Source of the DNA: an uncultured Bacillaceae bacterium
Lineage (GTDB): Bacteria > Bacillota > Bacilli > Bacillales > Cytobacillaceae
Assembly (NCBI GenBank): GCA_937995745.1
Contig: CALKIU010000134.1
Location: 1 to 10,010, forward strand
Direction of reading: 5' to 3'
Length of the DNA: 10,010 bases
The notes beneath the pieces are model-generated. The model did no database searches. It was not told the DNA's origin and saw only the letters and a list, made by a program, of their open reading frames with translations. A program made the translations under genes and the position numbers. Each line of letters begins with the position of its first letter. The first letter of the stretch is position 1. Shown in pieces: positions 1 through 8,437 of the stretch.

Positions 1-92
1 AACAAGAATTCGGGTAGCTATCAAATATCAACATTTATCTTTAACAGAGCCTTTTAAAAAAGAAACTGAACGCCCTTTTTATCTCATTATTC
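1..92. other. Downstream flank with no recognisable gene
   Basis: This short AT-rich stretch lies beyond the terminator of the glycogen operon. I see no open reading frame with a ribosome binding site, no RNA gene and no second hairpin. It is probably intergenic DNA or the edge of a neighbouring gene outside the window. Confidence 0.5.
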
Positions 93-125
93 CAAAAAAA
101 AACCGGCAATTTCTTTAGCCGGCTT
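93..125 (-). terminator. Rho-independent terminator of the glycogen operon
   Basis: Read on the minus strand, the arm at 118-125 (AAGCCGGC) pairs with the arm at 100-107 (GCCGGTTT). This gives an 8-bp stem with one G-U pair and a 10-nt loop. A run of T residues follows, seen as A residues at 93-102 on the plus strand. It lies about 40 nt after the glgP stop codon. The plus-strand reading has no T run after the stem, so it should act only on minus-strand transcripts. It marks the end of the glg operon. Confidence 0.88.
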
Positions 126-167
126 GTATCAATACCACGGATTCATTTTCATGAACAACGCCAACAT

Positions 168-2582
168 TTAACGGGAATTCGGAGGGGAAGGACTGATTCC
201 CCAAATTTCGCTGGCATATTCCCGGATCGTGCGATCGCTCGAAAAAAACCCGGAACGGGCAATATTTACCAAACTCATGCGCAGCCATTTATCTTTATCT
301 GCAAAAGCTTTCTCAACCTTTTTTTGTACTTTTGCATAAGCATCAAAATCTTTTAATACCAGATATTGATCGTTTTGCACGAGCAGGGAATCATAAATCA
401 CACCAAATTCATCCGGGTCTTTTTCCAAAAACCCGTTCACCAATTGATCGCAAACCTGGCGGATTCTCTGATCATGATGGTAGTATTCCAGGGAGTTATA
501 ACCGCCGTGCTCGTAAATTTTTAAAACTTCGTCCGCCGTCAATCCGAAAATAAAGATGTTATCTTCGCCCACAATTTCCTTAATTTCAATATTTGCACCG
601 TCCAGGGTTCCCACGGTGACAGCCCCGTTCATCATGAACTTCATGTTTCCCGTACCGGAAGCTTCCTTGCTGGCCGTGGAAATTTGTTCACTGACATCGG
701 CCGCCGGAAACACCTTTTCAGCAACGGAAACACGGTAATTTTCGAGAAAAACCACTTTCAACTTATCGCGGACATCAGGATCCCCGTTTATTTTTTCAGC
801 CACTGAGTTGATCAACTTGATGATCTTTTTCGCATAGTAATAGCCGGGAGATGCTTTGGCTCCGAAAATAAATGTTCGCGGATAAATCTCAAAAGAAGGA
901 TCTTCCTTCAACATATTATAGAGATGCATGATGTGAAGCACGTTTAAAAGCTGGCGTTTATACGCATGCAGCCGTTTTACTTGCACATCAAAAATTGAAG
1001 AACAATTAACCGTCATTCCTGTTTGTTTTTTTATTTTCTCCGCAAGCCTTTCTTTGTTTTTTCTTTTGATTTTCTGCAGACTTTCCAAAAAGCCCGGATC
1101 ATCTTTAAATTTTTCCAGCTCCCGCAAGTATTCCGGATGTGTTATCCACTTGTCACCTATCGCCCCGGTAATCAGGGATGCCAATTCTCTATTGGCTTTT
1201 AACAGCCAGCGGCGATGCGTAATCCCGTTTGTTTTGTTGTTAAATTTTTCGGGGCTGTATTCATAAAACGGTTTCATTTCTTTCTTTTTCAGAATTTCTG
1301 TATGCAATTTCGCAACGCCGTTAACACTGTGGCTCCCGGCAAGGGCAAGATGGGCCATATGAACCTGTCCGTGGGAAATGACGGCCATTCTTTCAATCCT
1401 TTTCCAATCGCCCGGATACTTTTCCCACAAAGCCCGGCAAAATCTTTCGTTGATTTCGTGAACAATCATATAAATGCGCGGCAGAAGCGGGGCAAAGATT
1501 CGCACGGGCCATTTTTCCAGCGCCTCAGCCAATGTTGTGTGGTTGGTGTATGATATGGTCCTCGTTGTTAAATCCCAGGCCGTGTCCCAGTCAAGTTGCT
1601 CCTCGTCAAGGAATATTCTCATCAATTCCGGTATGGCGAGTACGGGATGCGTATCATTAATATGTATGGCCACATAATCCGGAAAATCCAAAATACTTTT
1701 ATGTTCCTTCCTATAAGAAGCAACAATGGATTGAATCCCGGCGGACACGAGAAAATACTGCTGTTTTAAGCGGAGGATCTTTCCTTCATCATGGGTGTCG
1801 TCCGGATATAAAAAGCCTGATACCGCTTCCGTTTCCCTTTTGTATTTCATGATATCTTTATTCAGAGAAACAGCAGACGGAGACGGTTCAGCGCTCCACA
1901 GTCGCAGGGTATTAACGGTGCGGGAACGGTAACCCACAACGGGCAAATCATAAGGAACAGCTTTGATTTTTTCGCTTTCCAAATGATGAAAAGTGAGACG
2001 GCCGTTCTGAACGGATGTTTCGACTCTGCCCCAGAAAGGGACCTCAACAGCAAGATCTTCCTTTCTCACCTCCCAAACATGTCCGCTTCGCAACCATTGT
2101 TCAGGAAATTCCACTTGGTAACCATCAACAATCTTCTGTTCGAAAAGCCCGTATTTATAGCGGATTCCCATGCCGTGTCCGGGCAAATTTAATGATGCAA
2201 GGGAATCAAGAAAACAGGAAGCAAGACGGCCGAGTCCTCCGTTTCCGAGGCCGGGGTCCGTTTCTAATTCTTCCAGATTGTCAAGACTGATCCCCAGTTT
2301 AGCCAAACCTTTTTCAACAATATCTTCAATGCCCAGATTAATTAAGTTTTGTCTCAAAAGCCGTCCGGGCAGGAATTCGATGGAAAAATAATAGACTTGC
2401 TTTCTTTTGGCACTCCGGTAATGTTCATTTGTACGAATCCAATCCGCACTGACATATTCCCGAATCATTTTCCCCAAGGTTTCGAAATGATCCCACGGAG
2501 TGCTTTCGTGAAAGCTTTTTCCACAAAGCATCTCTACCCGTTTTACAAAACATGTTGCAAAATCTTCTTCATTTGAAAACAT
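168..2582 (-). CDS. glgP: Glycogen/alpha-glucan phosphorylase
   Basis: GlgP (804 residues, family GT35) removes glucose from non-reducing ends of glycogen by phosphorolysis, releasing glucose-1-phosphate in the cytoplasm. The pyridoxal-phosphate signature EASGTGNMKFMMNG lies at residues 640-653, so Lys648 is the expected cofactor lysine. Other family blocks are visible: LGNGGLGRLASCFLDSLA near 112-129, IHINDTHP near 307-313, and VKRLHAYKRQ near 535-544. The B. subtilis enzyme is about 800 residues, so this protein is full length. I chose the ATG at 2582 because AGGAG lies 8 nt upstream and the protein then begins MFSNEEDF, like relatives. An in-frame ATG at 2612 would add ten residues but has no comparable site. 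The start overlaps the end of glgA by 14 nt, which suggests translational coupling. It is the last gene of the operon and the only degradative enzyme in it. Confidence 0.97.
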   Translation of the reverse strand: MFSNEEDFATCFVKRVEMLCGKSFHESTPWDHFETLGKMIREYVSADWIRTNEHYRSAKRKQVYYFSIEFLPGRLLRQNLINLGIEDIVEKGLAKLGISLDNLEELETDPGLGNGGLGRLASCFLDSLASLNLPGHGMGIRYKYGLFEQKIVDGYQVEFPEQWLRSGHVWEVRKEDLAVEVPFWGRVETSVQNGRLTFHHLESEKIKAVPYDLPVVGYRSRTVNTLRLWSAEPSPSAVSLNKDIMKYKRETEAVSGFLYPDDTHDEGKILRLKQQYFLVSAGIQSIVASYRKEHKSILDFPDYVAIHINDTHPVLAIPELMRIFLDEEQLDWDTAWDLTTRTISYTNHTTLAEALEKWPVRIFAPLLPRIYMIVHEINERFCRALWEKYPGDWKRIERMAVISHGQVHMAHLALAGSHSVNGVAKLHTEILKKKEMKPFYEYSPEKFNNKTNGITHRRWLLKANRELASLITGAIGDKWITHPEYLRELEKFKDDPGFLESLQKIKRKNKERLAEKIKKQTGMTVNCSSIFDVQVKRLHAYKRQLLNVLHIMHLYNMLKEDPSFEIYPRTFIFGAKASPGYYYAKKIIKLINSVAEKINGDPDVRDKLKVVFLENYRVSVAEKVFPAADVSEQISTASKEASGTGNMKFMMNGAVTVGTLDGANIEIKEIVGEDNIFIFGLTADEVLKIYEHGGYNSLEYYHHDQRIRQVCDQLVNGFLEKDPDEFGVIYDSLLVQNDQYLVLKDFDAYAKVQKKVEKAFADKDKWLRMSLVNIARSGFFSSDRTIREYASEIWGISPSPPNSR

Positions 2583-4032
2583 GTTGTTCACTCCTGACCG
2601 TAAGTGCTGCATAAAGCTGATTGTATTTAAAAGCAGACATTGCCCAGCTAAAATCCAGTTTCATCCCCCTCGTCATCAATATTTCCCAAATTGTCTTGTT
2701 TTTATAAAAAGAAAGGGCCCTGCGAATCGTAAACAACATATCGTGAGCATTAAAATTGGTGAAAGAAAAACCGTTCCCTTCACCGGTAAATTCATTGTAA
2801 GATTGAACCGTATCGTTTAATCCTCCCGTTTCACGAACAATCGGGACGGTCCCGTAGCGCATGGCAATCATTTGTCCCAGACCGCATGGTTCAAATTTTG
2901 AGGGCATGAGAAAGAGGTCGGATCCAGCGTAAATTTGATGTGCGAGATTTTCTTCAAAACCGATGTAAGCTTTAAACTTGTCCGGATAACGATGCTCCAT
3001 CTCCCTGAAAAAATGTTCAAACTGCGGTTCTCCGGTACCGAGAATAATCATTTGAACAGGCTCGGTCATGATTTCATGGAAAACACAAGTGACCAATTCC
3101 AAGCCTTTTTGTTTTGTCAGTCTCGTCACCATCGCGAGAATGGGAATATCTTCATCATCCGGCAATGCAAAAAAGGAACGAAGCGCTTTTTTATTCTCTT
3201 TTTTTCCCTCCGCCAAACCTGAATGACAGCTGTAATTCCGGGCAATTACCGGATCATGTTCCGGGTTGTAAAAATGATCGTCTATTCCGTTCAAAATCCC
3301 GATCAAATCGTCAGAGCGCTTTTGCAAAAGACCGTGAAGTTTTTCTCCGAAATATTCGGTTTGAATTTCCCGTCTGTATGTCGGGCTGACCGTTGTTATT
3401 TTATCGGCAGCCACAATCCCGCCTTTCATAAAATTAAATGCACCGTAAAACTCCAGCTGTTCCGGGTTGAAATAGACATCAGAGAGACCGAACAAATCTC
3501 CCAAAGCTTCTTTCGGCATAATTCCTTGAAAGTGCAAATTATGTATCGTAAAAAGGGAGCGAACGCGCCGGTATTCTCCCTTTTCCGAACCGTATTCATA
3601 TTTTAAAAGGAAGGGGATCATTGCGGTATGCCAGTCGTGGCAATGGATCACATCGGGAAAATAGGAGACGGCGGTCATGAAATCAAGAACGGCTTTGGTG
3701 AAAAAAGCATACCGTTCCCCGTCGTCTCCGTATCCGTACAAATGATCCCTCTTAAAATAGTATTCATTATCCACAAAATAATATGTGATTCCTTCGTGGC
3801 AAAGCTCTTCAATACCGCAATATTGATTCCTCCATCCTACCCGGACGGTAAAATGAATCTTTTTTTTCATTTTTTCTTTAAAATGTGCTGGAATGGTTCC
3901 GTATTTCGGCAGAATGACCCGGACGTCTGTCCCTTGTCGCTTCAATTCCTTCGGCAAGGACCCGGCCACATCTGCCAGACCGCCTGATTTGACAAAAGGA
4001 ACACATTCGGATACTGCAAACAAAACATTCAA
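2569..4032 (-). CDS. glgA: Glycogen synthase (ADP-glucose type)
   Basis: GlgA (family GT5) transfers glucose from ADP-glucose to the growing alpha-1,4-glucan chain. With the TTG start it has 487 residues, close to the B. subtilis protein. The N-terminal ADP-glucose-binding motif KSGGLADV is at 15-22, HCHDWHT near 130-136, RLTKQKG at 304-310, and the conserved SKFEPCGLGQMIAMRYG block at 378-394, in which Glu381 corresponds to the catalytic-site glutamate of bacterial GlgA. Two GT-B half-domains are thus present. I prefer the TTG at 4032: it gives MNVLFAVSECVPF, matching the usual GlgA N-terminus, and has GGCGGTGAT 6 nt upstream. A GTG at 4053 would add seven residues but has no ribosome binding site. 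TTG overlaps the glgD stop (TTGA), and the 3' end overlaps glgP by 14 nt. Confidence 0.96.
   Translation of the reverse strand: MNVLFAVSECVPFVKSGGLADVAGSLPKELKRQGTDVRVILPKYGTIPAHFKEKMKKKIHFTVRVGWRNQYCGIEELCHEGITYYFVDNEYYFKRDHLYGYGDDGERYAFFTKAVLDFMTAVSYFPDVIHCHDWHTAMIPFLLKYEYGSEKGEYRRVRSLFTIHNLHFQGIMPKEALGDLFGLSDVYFNPEQLEFYGAFNFMKGGIVAADKITTVSPTYRREIQTEYFGEKLHGLLQKRSDDLIGILNGIDDHFYNPEHDPVIARNYSCHSGLAEGKKENKKALRSFFALPDDEDIPILAMVTRLTKQKGLELVTCVFHEIMTEPVQMIILGTGEPQFEHFFREMEHRYPDKFKAYIGFEENLAHQIYAGSDLFLMPSKFEPCGLGQMIAMRYGTVPIVRETGGLNDTVQSYNEFTGEGNGFSFTNFNAHDMLFTIRRALSFYKNKTIWEILMTRGMKLDFSWAMSAFKYNQLYAALTVRSEQHVFK
2591..2595 (-). promoter_or_regulatory. glgP ribosome binding site inside the glgA 3' end
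   Basis: AGGAG on the minus strand lies 8 nt before the ATG at 2582 and inside the last codons of glgA. Its spacing is what selects the shorter GlgP start over the ATG at 2612. Ribosomes finishing glgA would pass over this site, as expected for coupled translation. Confidence 0.75.
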
Positions 4033-5063
4033 GGCTTCATCACCGCCCCGCACGATACGGTGATTCCCTTGGCGATGACTTGGGGATGTTTCTTTGAACC
4101 TGTTAGTGCGGCTCCTTTTTTAACGGTTATATTTTTATCGAGAATCACTGATTCCAAATAACTATCCGCTTCAATTACACCATCCTGCATAATGATGCTG
4201 TTTCTGACAACCGCTCCCTCCTCGACTTTCACGCCTGGAAAAATAATGCTGTTTTCTACTATTCCTTCGATCCGGCAACCGTTGGCCATCAGAGAATTCG
4301 TGACCGTGCAACTTCTTGTACAAATGGTCGGCGGTTCATCCCTCACTTTTGTATATATGGGCATGTGAACTTTAAACAGACTGTTCCGCATCTCTTGTTT
4401 TAGCAATTTCATGCTCGTGTTGTAATAGGCTTTAACTGAATCAATCATAACGGCCGGTTCTTCATATTCATAAGTGTTGACAAGGTACGGGCAATTCATG
4501 TCTGCAATGACATCCGCCATGTTGCCATACCCGGTTCTTTTCCTGGACTCAATCAGTGAAATGAGCAACGACGTTTTTAACAGGTACATTTCTAAAGAAA
4601 CTCCGTCTTTTTTTATCACTGTAATCTCTGTTCCGGATTTTCGATGAGCCTTTAAGATTTTCCGAAAGTCGATATTAGCAATGGTATAACAGTTCGCAAT
4701 TAACGCATACTCCTGACTGCTCCGATAAAAAAAGTCCAAGTAGGCAGCAAAATGGTCAAACAAACCGACTCTCCGCCCCCGGAAATCTTCCGTCAGCAAC
4801 GGAAATAGGAAAAGCCCGTCCCGTTTCCTGTTCAAATCCCAGTATTCTCCCGACCCGACGTGATCCAATAATGAGCAGTAAGGTGCCTTTGTAAAAATTG
4901 CAACACTGTCTATACCGGAATTCACCATATTGGATAAAATAAAATCTATCAACCTGTACTTGCCCCCAAAAGGTAGAGCCGCAAGGGATCGGCGGCTGAT
5001 CAACCGGTCCAAATTTGAAAAATAGGCAGTGGCATCAATAACCCCCAACAGCTTTTTGCTCAA
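4029..5063 (-). CDS. glgD: Regulatory (non-catalytic) subunit of glucose-1-phosphate adenylyltransferase
   Basis: GlgD (344 residues) is a degenerate paralogue of GlgC. It keeps the sugar-nucleotidyltransferase core (LPFGGKYRLIDFILSN at 30-45, versus VPFGGKYRIIDFALSN in GlgC) and the C-terminal left-handed beta-helix repeats from about 245 to 330. The N-terminal GGxGxR nucleotide loop is replaced by GVIDATAYFSNLDR. The SGDH stretch with the catalytic aspartate is replaced by ANCYTIAN near 123-130. In bacilli (the B. stearothermophilus work) GlgD raises the activity of GlgC when both are expressed, so it most likely forms a mixed tetramer with GlgC; that role here is inferred. Translation starts at TTG (5063), with GGAGG at 5071-5075, 7 nt upstream. 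It follows glgC after 34 nt, and its stop overlaps the glgA start. Confidence 0.95.
   Translation of the reverse strand: MSKKLLGVIDATAYFSNLDRLISRRSLAALPFGGKYRLIDFILSNMVNSGIDSVAIFTKAPYCSLLDHVGSGEYWDLNRKRDGLFLFPLLTEDFRGRRVGLFDHFAAYLDFFYRSSQEYALIANCYTIANIDFRKILKAHRKSGTEITVIKKDGVSLEMYLLKTSLLISLIESRKRTGYGNMADVIADMNCPYLVNTYEYEEPAVMIDSVKAYYNTSMKLLKQEMRNSLFKVHMPIYTKVRDEPPTICTRSCTVTNSLMANGCRIEGIVENSIIFPGVKVEEGAVVRNSIIMQDGVIEADSYLESVILDKNITVKKGAALTGSKKHPQVIAKGITVSCGAVMKP
4039..4047 (-). promoter_or_regulatory. glgA ribosome binding site deciding a TTG start
   Basis: GGCGGTGAT matches eight of nine bases of the Bacillus anti-Shine-Dalgarno complement GGAGGTGAT. It sits inside the last codons of glgD, 6 nt before the TTG at 4032. 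It favours TTG over the GTG at 4053, which lies upstream of this site and has nothing similar before it. Confidence 0.65.
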
Positions 5064-5097
5064 TGATCTCCCTCCGTTTTTGTCTCTGTCCGTTCTC

Positions 5098-6246
5098 CTA
5101 ATGACTATAAAGTGTATTAAGCAATTCTTCCGTTACCAAGATTATTTCCTGACCGTTTTCCTTTTGACTTATCACAGTTCCTTCCGGAATGACCGTGCCA
5201 GGTGGTATAATCGCTTTTTCAATATATACATTTTTTCCAATTATTGCATCAGGCATAACAACAGCCTCTTTGACAATCGCCCCTTCTTCCACCGTAACTC
5301 CTTGAAAAAGAACGGATTTCTCAATCTCCCCTCTTACAGTGCATCCTTCGGTAATGATGGAATTTACAATTTTTGCCTTCTCTGAAATATACTTGGGCGG
5401 TTGATTCGGATTGGCCGAATAAATTCTCCATGAATAATCAAACAAATCAAATTGGATTTTTTCATCCAATAAATCCATGTTGGCTTCCCAAAAACTCCTT
5501 ATGGTGCCCACGTCTTTCCAATATCCCCGAAACGGATAAGCATAAAGCTTTTTTCCTTCTTCCAACAACAACGGAATGACATCTTTCCCAAAATCATGAG
5601 TTGAAGAAGGATTTTTTGCGTCCTTTTCCAAATATTCTTTTAAAATTGGCCAATTAAAAACATATATTCCCATTGAAGCAAGGTTGTTTTTCGGCCGGGC
5701 CGGTTTTTCTTCAAACTCAATGATCTTCATATTTTCCGCAGTGTTTAAAATTCCGAACCGGCTGGCTTCATCCCACGGCACTTCGATGGCGGATATTGTT
5801 ACATCCGCTTCTTTTTCCACATGAAATTCCAGCATTTTTTCATAGTTCATCTTATAAATATGGTCTCCCGATAAAACTAATACATATTGCGGGTCATATT
5901 GCATAAGATAATTCAAATTTTGATAAACGGCACTGGCCGTCCCCGTATACCATTTCACGTCAGATGATTCGCTGTAAGGGGGCAGAACGGTGACCCCGCC
6001 TCCCATTCTGTCCAAATCCCAAGCGCTGCCCACACCGATATAAGAATTTAAAACAAGCGGCTGATACTGGGTCAGGACCCCGACCGTATCGATTCCGGAA
6101 TTGGTACAGTTGCTCAATGCAAAATCAATAATCCGGTACTTCCCCCCAAATGGCACAGCCGGTTTGGCAAGGTTCTTTGTCAATGAATGGAGCCTGCTCC
6201 CCTGCCCTCCCGCCAGCAGCATGGCTACGCATCTTTTCTTGGCCAT
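5098..6246 (-). CDS. glgC: Glucose-1-phosphate adenylyltransferase, catalytic subunit
   Basis: GlgC (382 residues) makes ADP-glucose and pyrophosphate from ATP and glucose-1-phosphate, the committed step of glycogen synthesis. The nucleotide loop LLAGGQGSRL is at 10-19 and KPAVPFGGKYRIIDF at 28-42. SGDHIYKM is at 126-133, with Asp128 at the position of the catalytic aspartate of E. coli GlgC. FEEKP is at 178-182, with Lys181 at the position of the glucose-1-phosphate-binding lysine. The C-terminal third (about 285-355) shows the hexapeptide-like repeats of a left-handed beta-helix. The ATG at 6246 has AGAGG 8 nt upstream, inside the end of glgB, and the two genes overlap by 22 nt. Unlike GlgD, all key residues seen are intact, so this is the active subunit. 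Confidence 0.97.
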   Translation of the reverse strand: MAKKRCVAMLLAGGQGSRLHSLTKNLAKPAVPFGGKYRIIDFALSNCTNSGIDTVGVLTQYQPLVLNSYIGVGSAWDLDRMGGGVTVLPPYSESSDVKWYTGTASAVYQNLNYLMQYDPQYVLVLSGDHIYKMNYEKMLEFHVEKEADVTISAIEVPWDEASRFGILNTAENMKIIEFEEKPARPKNNLASMGIYVFNWPILKEYLEKDAKNPSSTHDFGKDVIPLLLEEGKKLYAYPFRGYWKDVGTIRSFWEANMDLLDEKIQFDLFDYSWRIYSANPNQPPKYISEKAKIVNSIITEGCTVRGEIEKSVLFQGVTVEEGAIVKEAVVMPDAIIGKNVYIEKAIIPPGTVIPEGTVISQKENGQEIILVTEELLNTLYSH

Positions 6247-8138
6247 TTCCCTTTCCTCTCCCTTCTCTTTCTTCTTTTGACCGGACGCAAAATGGAAATT
6301 CCAAACGGGGGAACTTTCATCGTCAGAGAGTAAGGTTTGCCGTGATATAAGATTTTTTCTGACTTAAGCGTTCCTTTATTCACCCAACCGCTTCCGCCGT
6401 ATATGTCAGCGTCACTGTTCAAAATCTCCCTGTATGTGCCTTCCTTTGGGACGCCAATCCGGTAATCTGAATAGGCTATCGGGGTAAAATTGCAAACAAT
6501 CACCAAAATATCCCCGTTTTCCGCCCGGCGGACAAAGGAAAAGATGGACTGCTCATAATTATTCACATCAATCCACTCAAAACCTTCATGGAGATGATCC
6601 AATTCAAACAGAGGCTTTGACCGCTTATAAACCTTTACTAGTTGTTTCACATAATCGTTCAATTTCCGGTGCATCTCATAGTCGAGCAGATGCCAATCCA
6701 GCTGTTCTTTATCCTTCCATTCCGAAAATTGGCCAAATTCAAAGCCCATGAACAGAAGTTTCTTCCCGGGGTGGGCGAACATATATCCCAGCAGCAGACG
6801 AAGTTGGGCGAACTTTTCTTCATACGTTCCAGGCATTTTGTTTAACAGCGATTTCTTGCCATGAACGACTTCATCATGGGAGAAAGGCAAAATAAAATTT
6901 TCCGAAAAGGCGTACAAAAGGGAGAAGGTCACTTTTTCGTGTTTTATTCTCCTGTGCTGCGGTTCTTCTTCAACATATTCCAATATGTCATTCATCCAGC
7001 CCATATTCCATTTATAGTTAAACCCGAGACCGCCATAATGAACCGGTGCCGTCACATTCGGCCAATCAGTAGAATCTTCGGCAATCATCAAAAAATTGTC
7101 ATCATGGCTGAAAACTGTTTTATTCAGTTTTTTCAAAAAGTCTAGGGCAAAATGATTCACTCTTTTTCCGTCGGAATTGGGCCAATAAATCATGTTGGCA
7201 ACGGCATCCACTCTGAAACCGTCAATATGATAAACATGCATCCAAAAAAGAGCATTGGAAATTAAAAAGCTTTGCACTTCATTCCTGCTCAAATCAAAAT
7301 TCGCTGTGCCCCAAATATAATTCTCCCTGTCCGGTTCATATTCATATTCATAAAGAAAAGACCCGTCAAACCTGTACAAACCGTGTGCGTCCTTGCAAAA
7401 ATGTCCCGGAACCCAATCAAGAATCACACCTATATTATGTTGATGACATTGGTCCACAAAATACATAAAATCATGTGGTGTGCCATAACGGCTTGTTACC
7501 GAATAATATCCCGTTCCTTGATATCCCCAGGAAATATCGAGAGGGTGTTCCACCACAGGAAGCAGTTCTATATGAGTGAATCCCAGGTCGGCAACATAGG
7601 GAATCAATTCTTCAGCCAATTCCCTGTAATTTAAAAAGCTGCCGTCTTTCTTTTTTCGCCACGAACCGATATGTACTTCATAAATTAAAATCGGATCCTT
7701 ATATAAATTCCTCCTTGCTTTTCTCTGATACCATCGGCGATCATTCCATCGATATCCATCGAGGGAATAAACAATGGAAGCCGTTCCCGGTCTCACTTCT
7801 GAATAAAAAGCAAAAGGGTCCGCTTTCAGAAACCGCTCCCCGCTGTGGGTAATAATTTCGTATTTATACATGCAGCCTTCTAAATTCCCGTCAACGATAA
7901 TCGTCCAAACGCCCTCATTGTTACATCGGGTGAGGCTGTATCCTTCCCCGCACCAAGAGTTGAAATCTCCGACAAGCCGGACCTCCTTGGCGCCCGGAGC
8001 CCAAATCGTAAAGCGTGTTTTTACGGAATTCCGTTTGGAAAATATATGCGCACCAAAAAGCTTGTAACTTTCAAACAAGTTCCCTTCATGAAACAGATGT
8101 AGCTGATAATCCGTCGGCATAAACAAATCTGTTGCCAT
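6225..8138 (-). CDS. glgB: 1,4-alpha-glucan branching enzyme
   Basis: GlgB (637 residues, family GH13) cuts an alpha-1,4-glucan chain and rejoins the fragment by an alpha-1,6 bond. The N-terminal CBM48-like domain covers roughly 35-120 (FTIWAPGAKEVRLVGDFNSW). The (beta/alpha)8 catalytic domain shows the four GH13 regions: DWVPGHF at 241-247, GFRVDAVANM at 307-316 with nucleophile Asp311, MIAEDST at 351-357 with acid/base Glu354, and FSHDEVVHGKKS at 419-430 with Asp422. A C-terminal beta domain follows to about 620. The last 17 residues are strikingly basic (11 Lys/Arg); they are encoded by the purine-rich DNA that also supplies the glgC ribosome binding site. It is the first gene of the operon. 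The ATG at 8138 is preceded by AAAGGAAAGG about 10 nt away, a moderate site. A later ATG at residue 7 cannot be excluded. Confidence 0.97.
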   Translation of the reverse strand: MATDLFMPTDYQLHLFHEGNLFESYKLFGAHIFSKRNSVKTRFTIWAPGAKEVRLVGDFNSWCGEGYSLTRCNNEGVWTIIVDGNLEGCMYKYEIITHSGERFLKADPFAFYSEVRPGTASIVYSLDGYRWNDRRWYQRKARRNLYKDPILIYEVHIGSWRKKKDGSFLNYRELAEELIPYVADLGFTHIELLPVVEHPLDISWGYQGTGYYSVTSRYGTPHDFMYFVDQCHQHNIGVILDWVPGHFCKDAHGLYRFDGSFLYEYEYEPDRENYIWGTANFDLSRNEVQSFLISNALFWMHVYHIDGFRVDAVANMIYWPNSDGKRVNHFALDFLKKLNKTVFSHDDNFLMIAEDSTDWPNVTAPVHYGGLGFNYKWNMGWMNDILEYVEEEPQHRRIKHEKVTFSLLYAFSENFILPFSHDEVVHGKKSLLNKMPGTYEEKFAQLRLLLGYMFAHPGKKLLFMGFEFGQFSEWKDKEQLDWHLLDYEMHRKLNDYVKQLVKVYKRSKPLFELDHLHEGFEWIDVNNYEQSIFSFVRRAENGDILVIVCNFTPIAYSDYRIGVPKEGTYREILNSDADIYGGSGWVNKGTLKSEKILYHGKPYSLTMKVPPFGISILRPVKRRKRRERKGKWPRKDA

Positions 8139-8244
8139 AAATGTTCAACCTTTCCTTTCGACCACATAGTCATACTCCGATCATATTATTCAACATTTAT
8201 AAATATAACCCTTGTAAAATAATTCCATTAATCTCGACAAAAAT

Positions 8245-8268
8245 CTTTTTCCTGCGCGTTGGAAAAAG
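8245..8268. promoter_or_regulatory. Perfect 8-bp inverted repeat upstream of glgB
   Basis: CTTTTTCC at 8245-8252 and GGAAAAAG at 8261-8268 are exact reverse complements separated by 8 nt (TGCGCGTT). The repeat lies about 107 bp before the glgB start. It could be an operator for a dimeric regulator or a weak mRNA hairpin. It does not fit the CcpA cre consensus and is too AT-rich for a good terminator. Function unknown. Confidence 0.35.
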
Positions 8269-8437
8269 GTATATTTTTTCCGTAAATGTTATATTTCTTC
8301 GAATTTTTTCAAGGAAAGCAGGTACACGGAGAAACAACAAAAACAACGCAACAAGTAAAAAGGGAAATAGTTTGCAGAGTGGAGAAAAACTTGATTTGGG
8401 GAGGGGAAATGAGTTAAGAAGGAGTCTGCAAAAAGCA

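Noticed and set aside
1215..1553. A 112-residue plus-strand frame antisense to glgP, and similar frames opposite the other glg genes
   Set aside because: These are frames opposite strongly conserved genes, without start signals or family resemblance.
4033..4053. GTG at 4053 as the glgA start
   Set aside because: It has no upstream Shine-Dalgarno and adds residues absent from the usual GlgA N-terminus; the TTG at 4032 has a near-consensus site. It is kept only as an alternative.
168..8138. A novel gene or defence system hidden in the glycogen operon
   Set aside because: All five genes are full length with intact family motifs in the standard order, and gaps between them are at most 34 nt, leaving no room for an extra gene. 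No CRISPR-like repeats were seen.
8245..8268. A CcpA catabolite-response (cre) site in the glgB leader
   Set aside because: Aligning the central CG leaves several consensus positions unmatched, including both the TG and CA ends.
8371..8432. Inverted repeat TTTGCAGA (8371-8378) and TCTGCAAA (8425-8432)
   Set aside because: It is only 8 bp with a 46-nt gap and does not extend, so it may well be chance.
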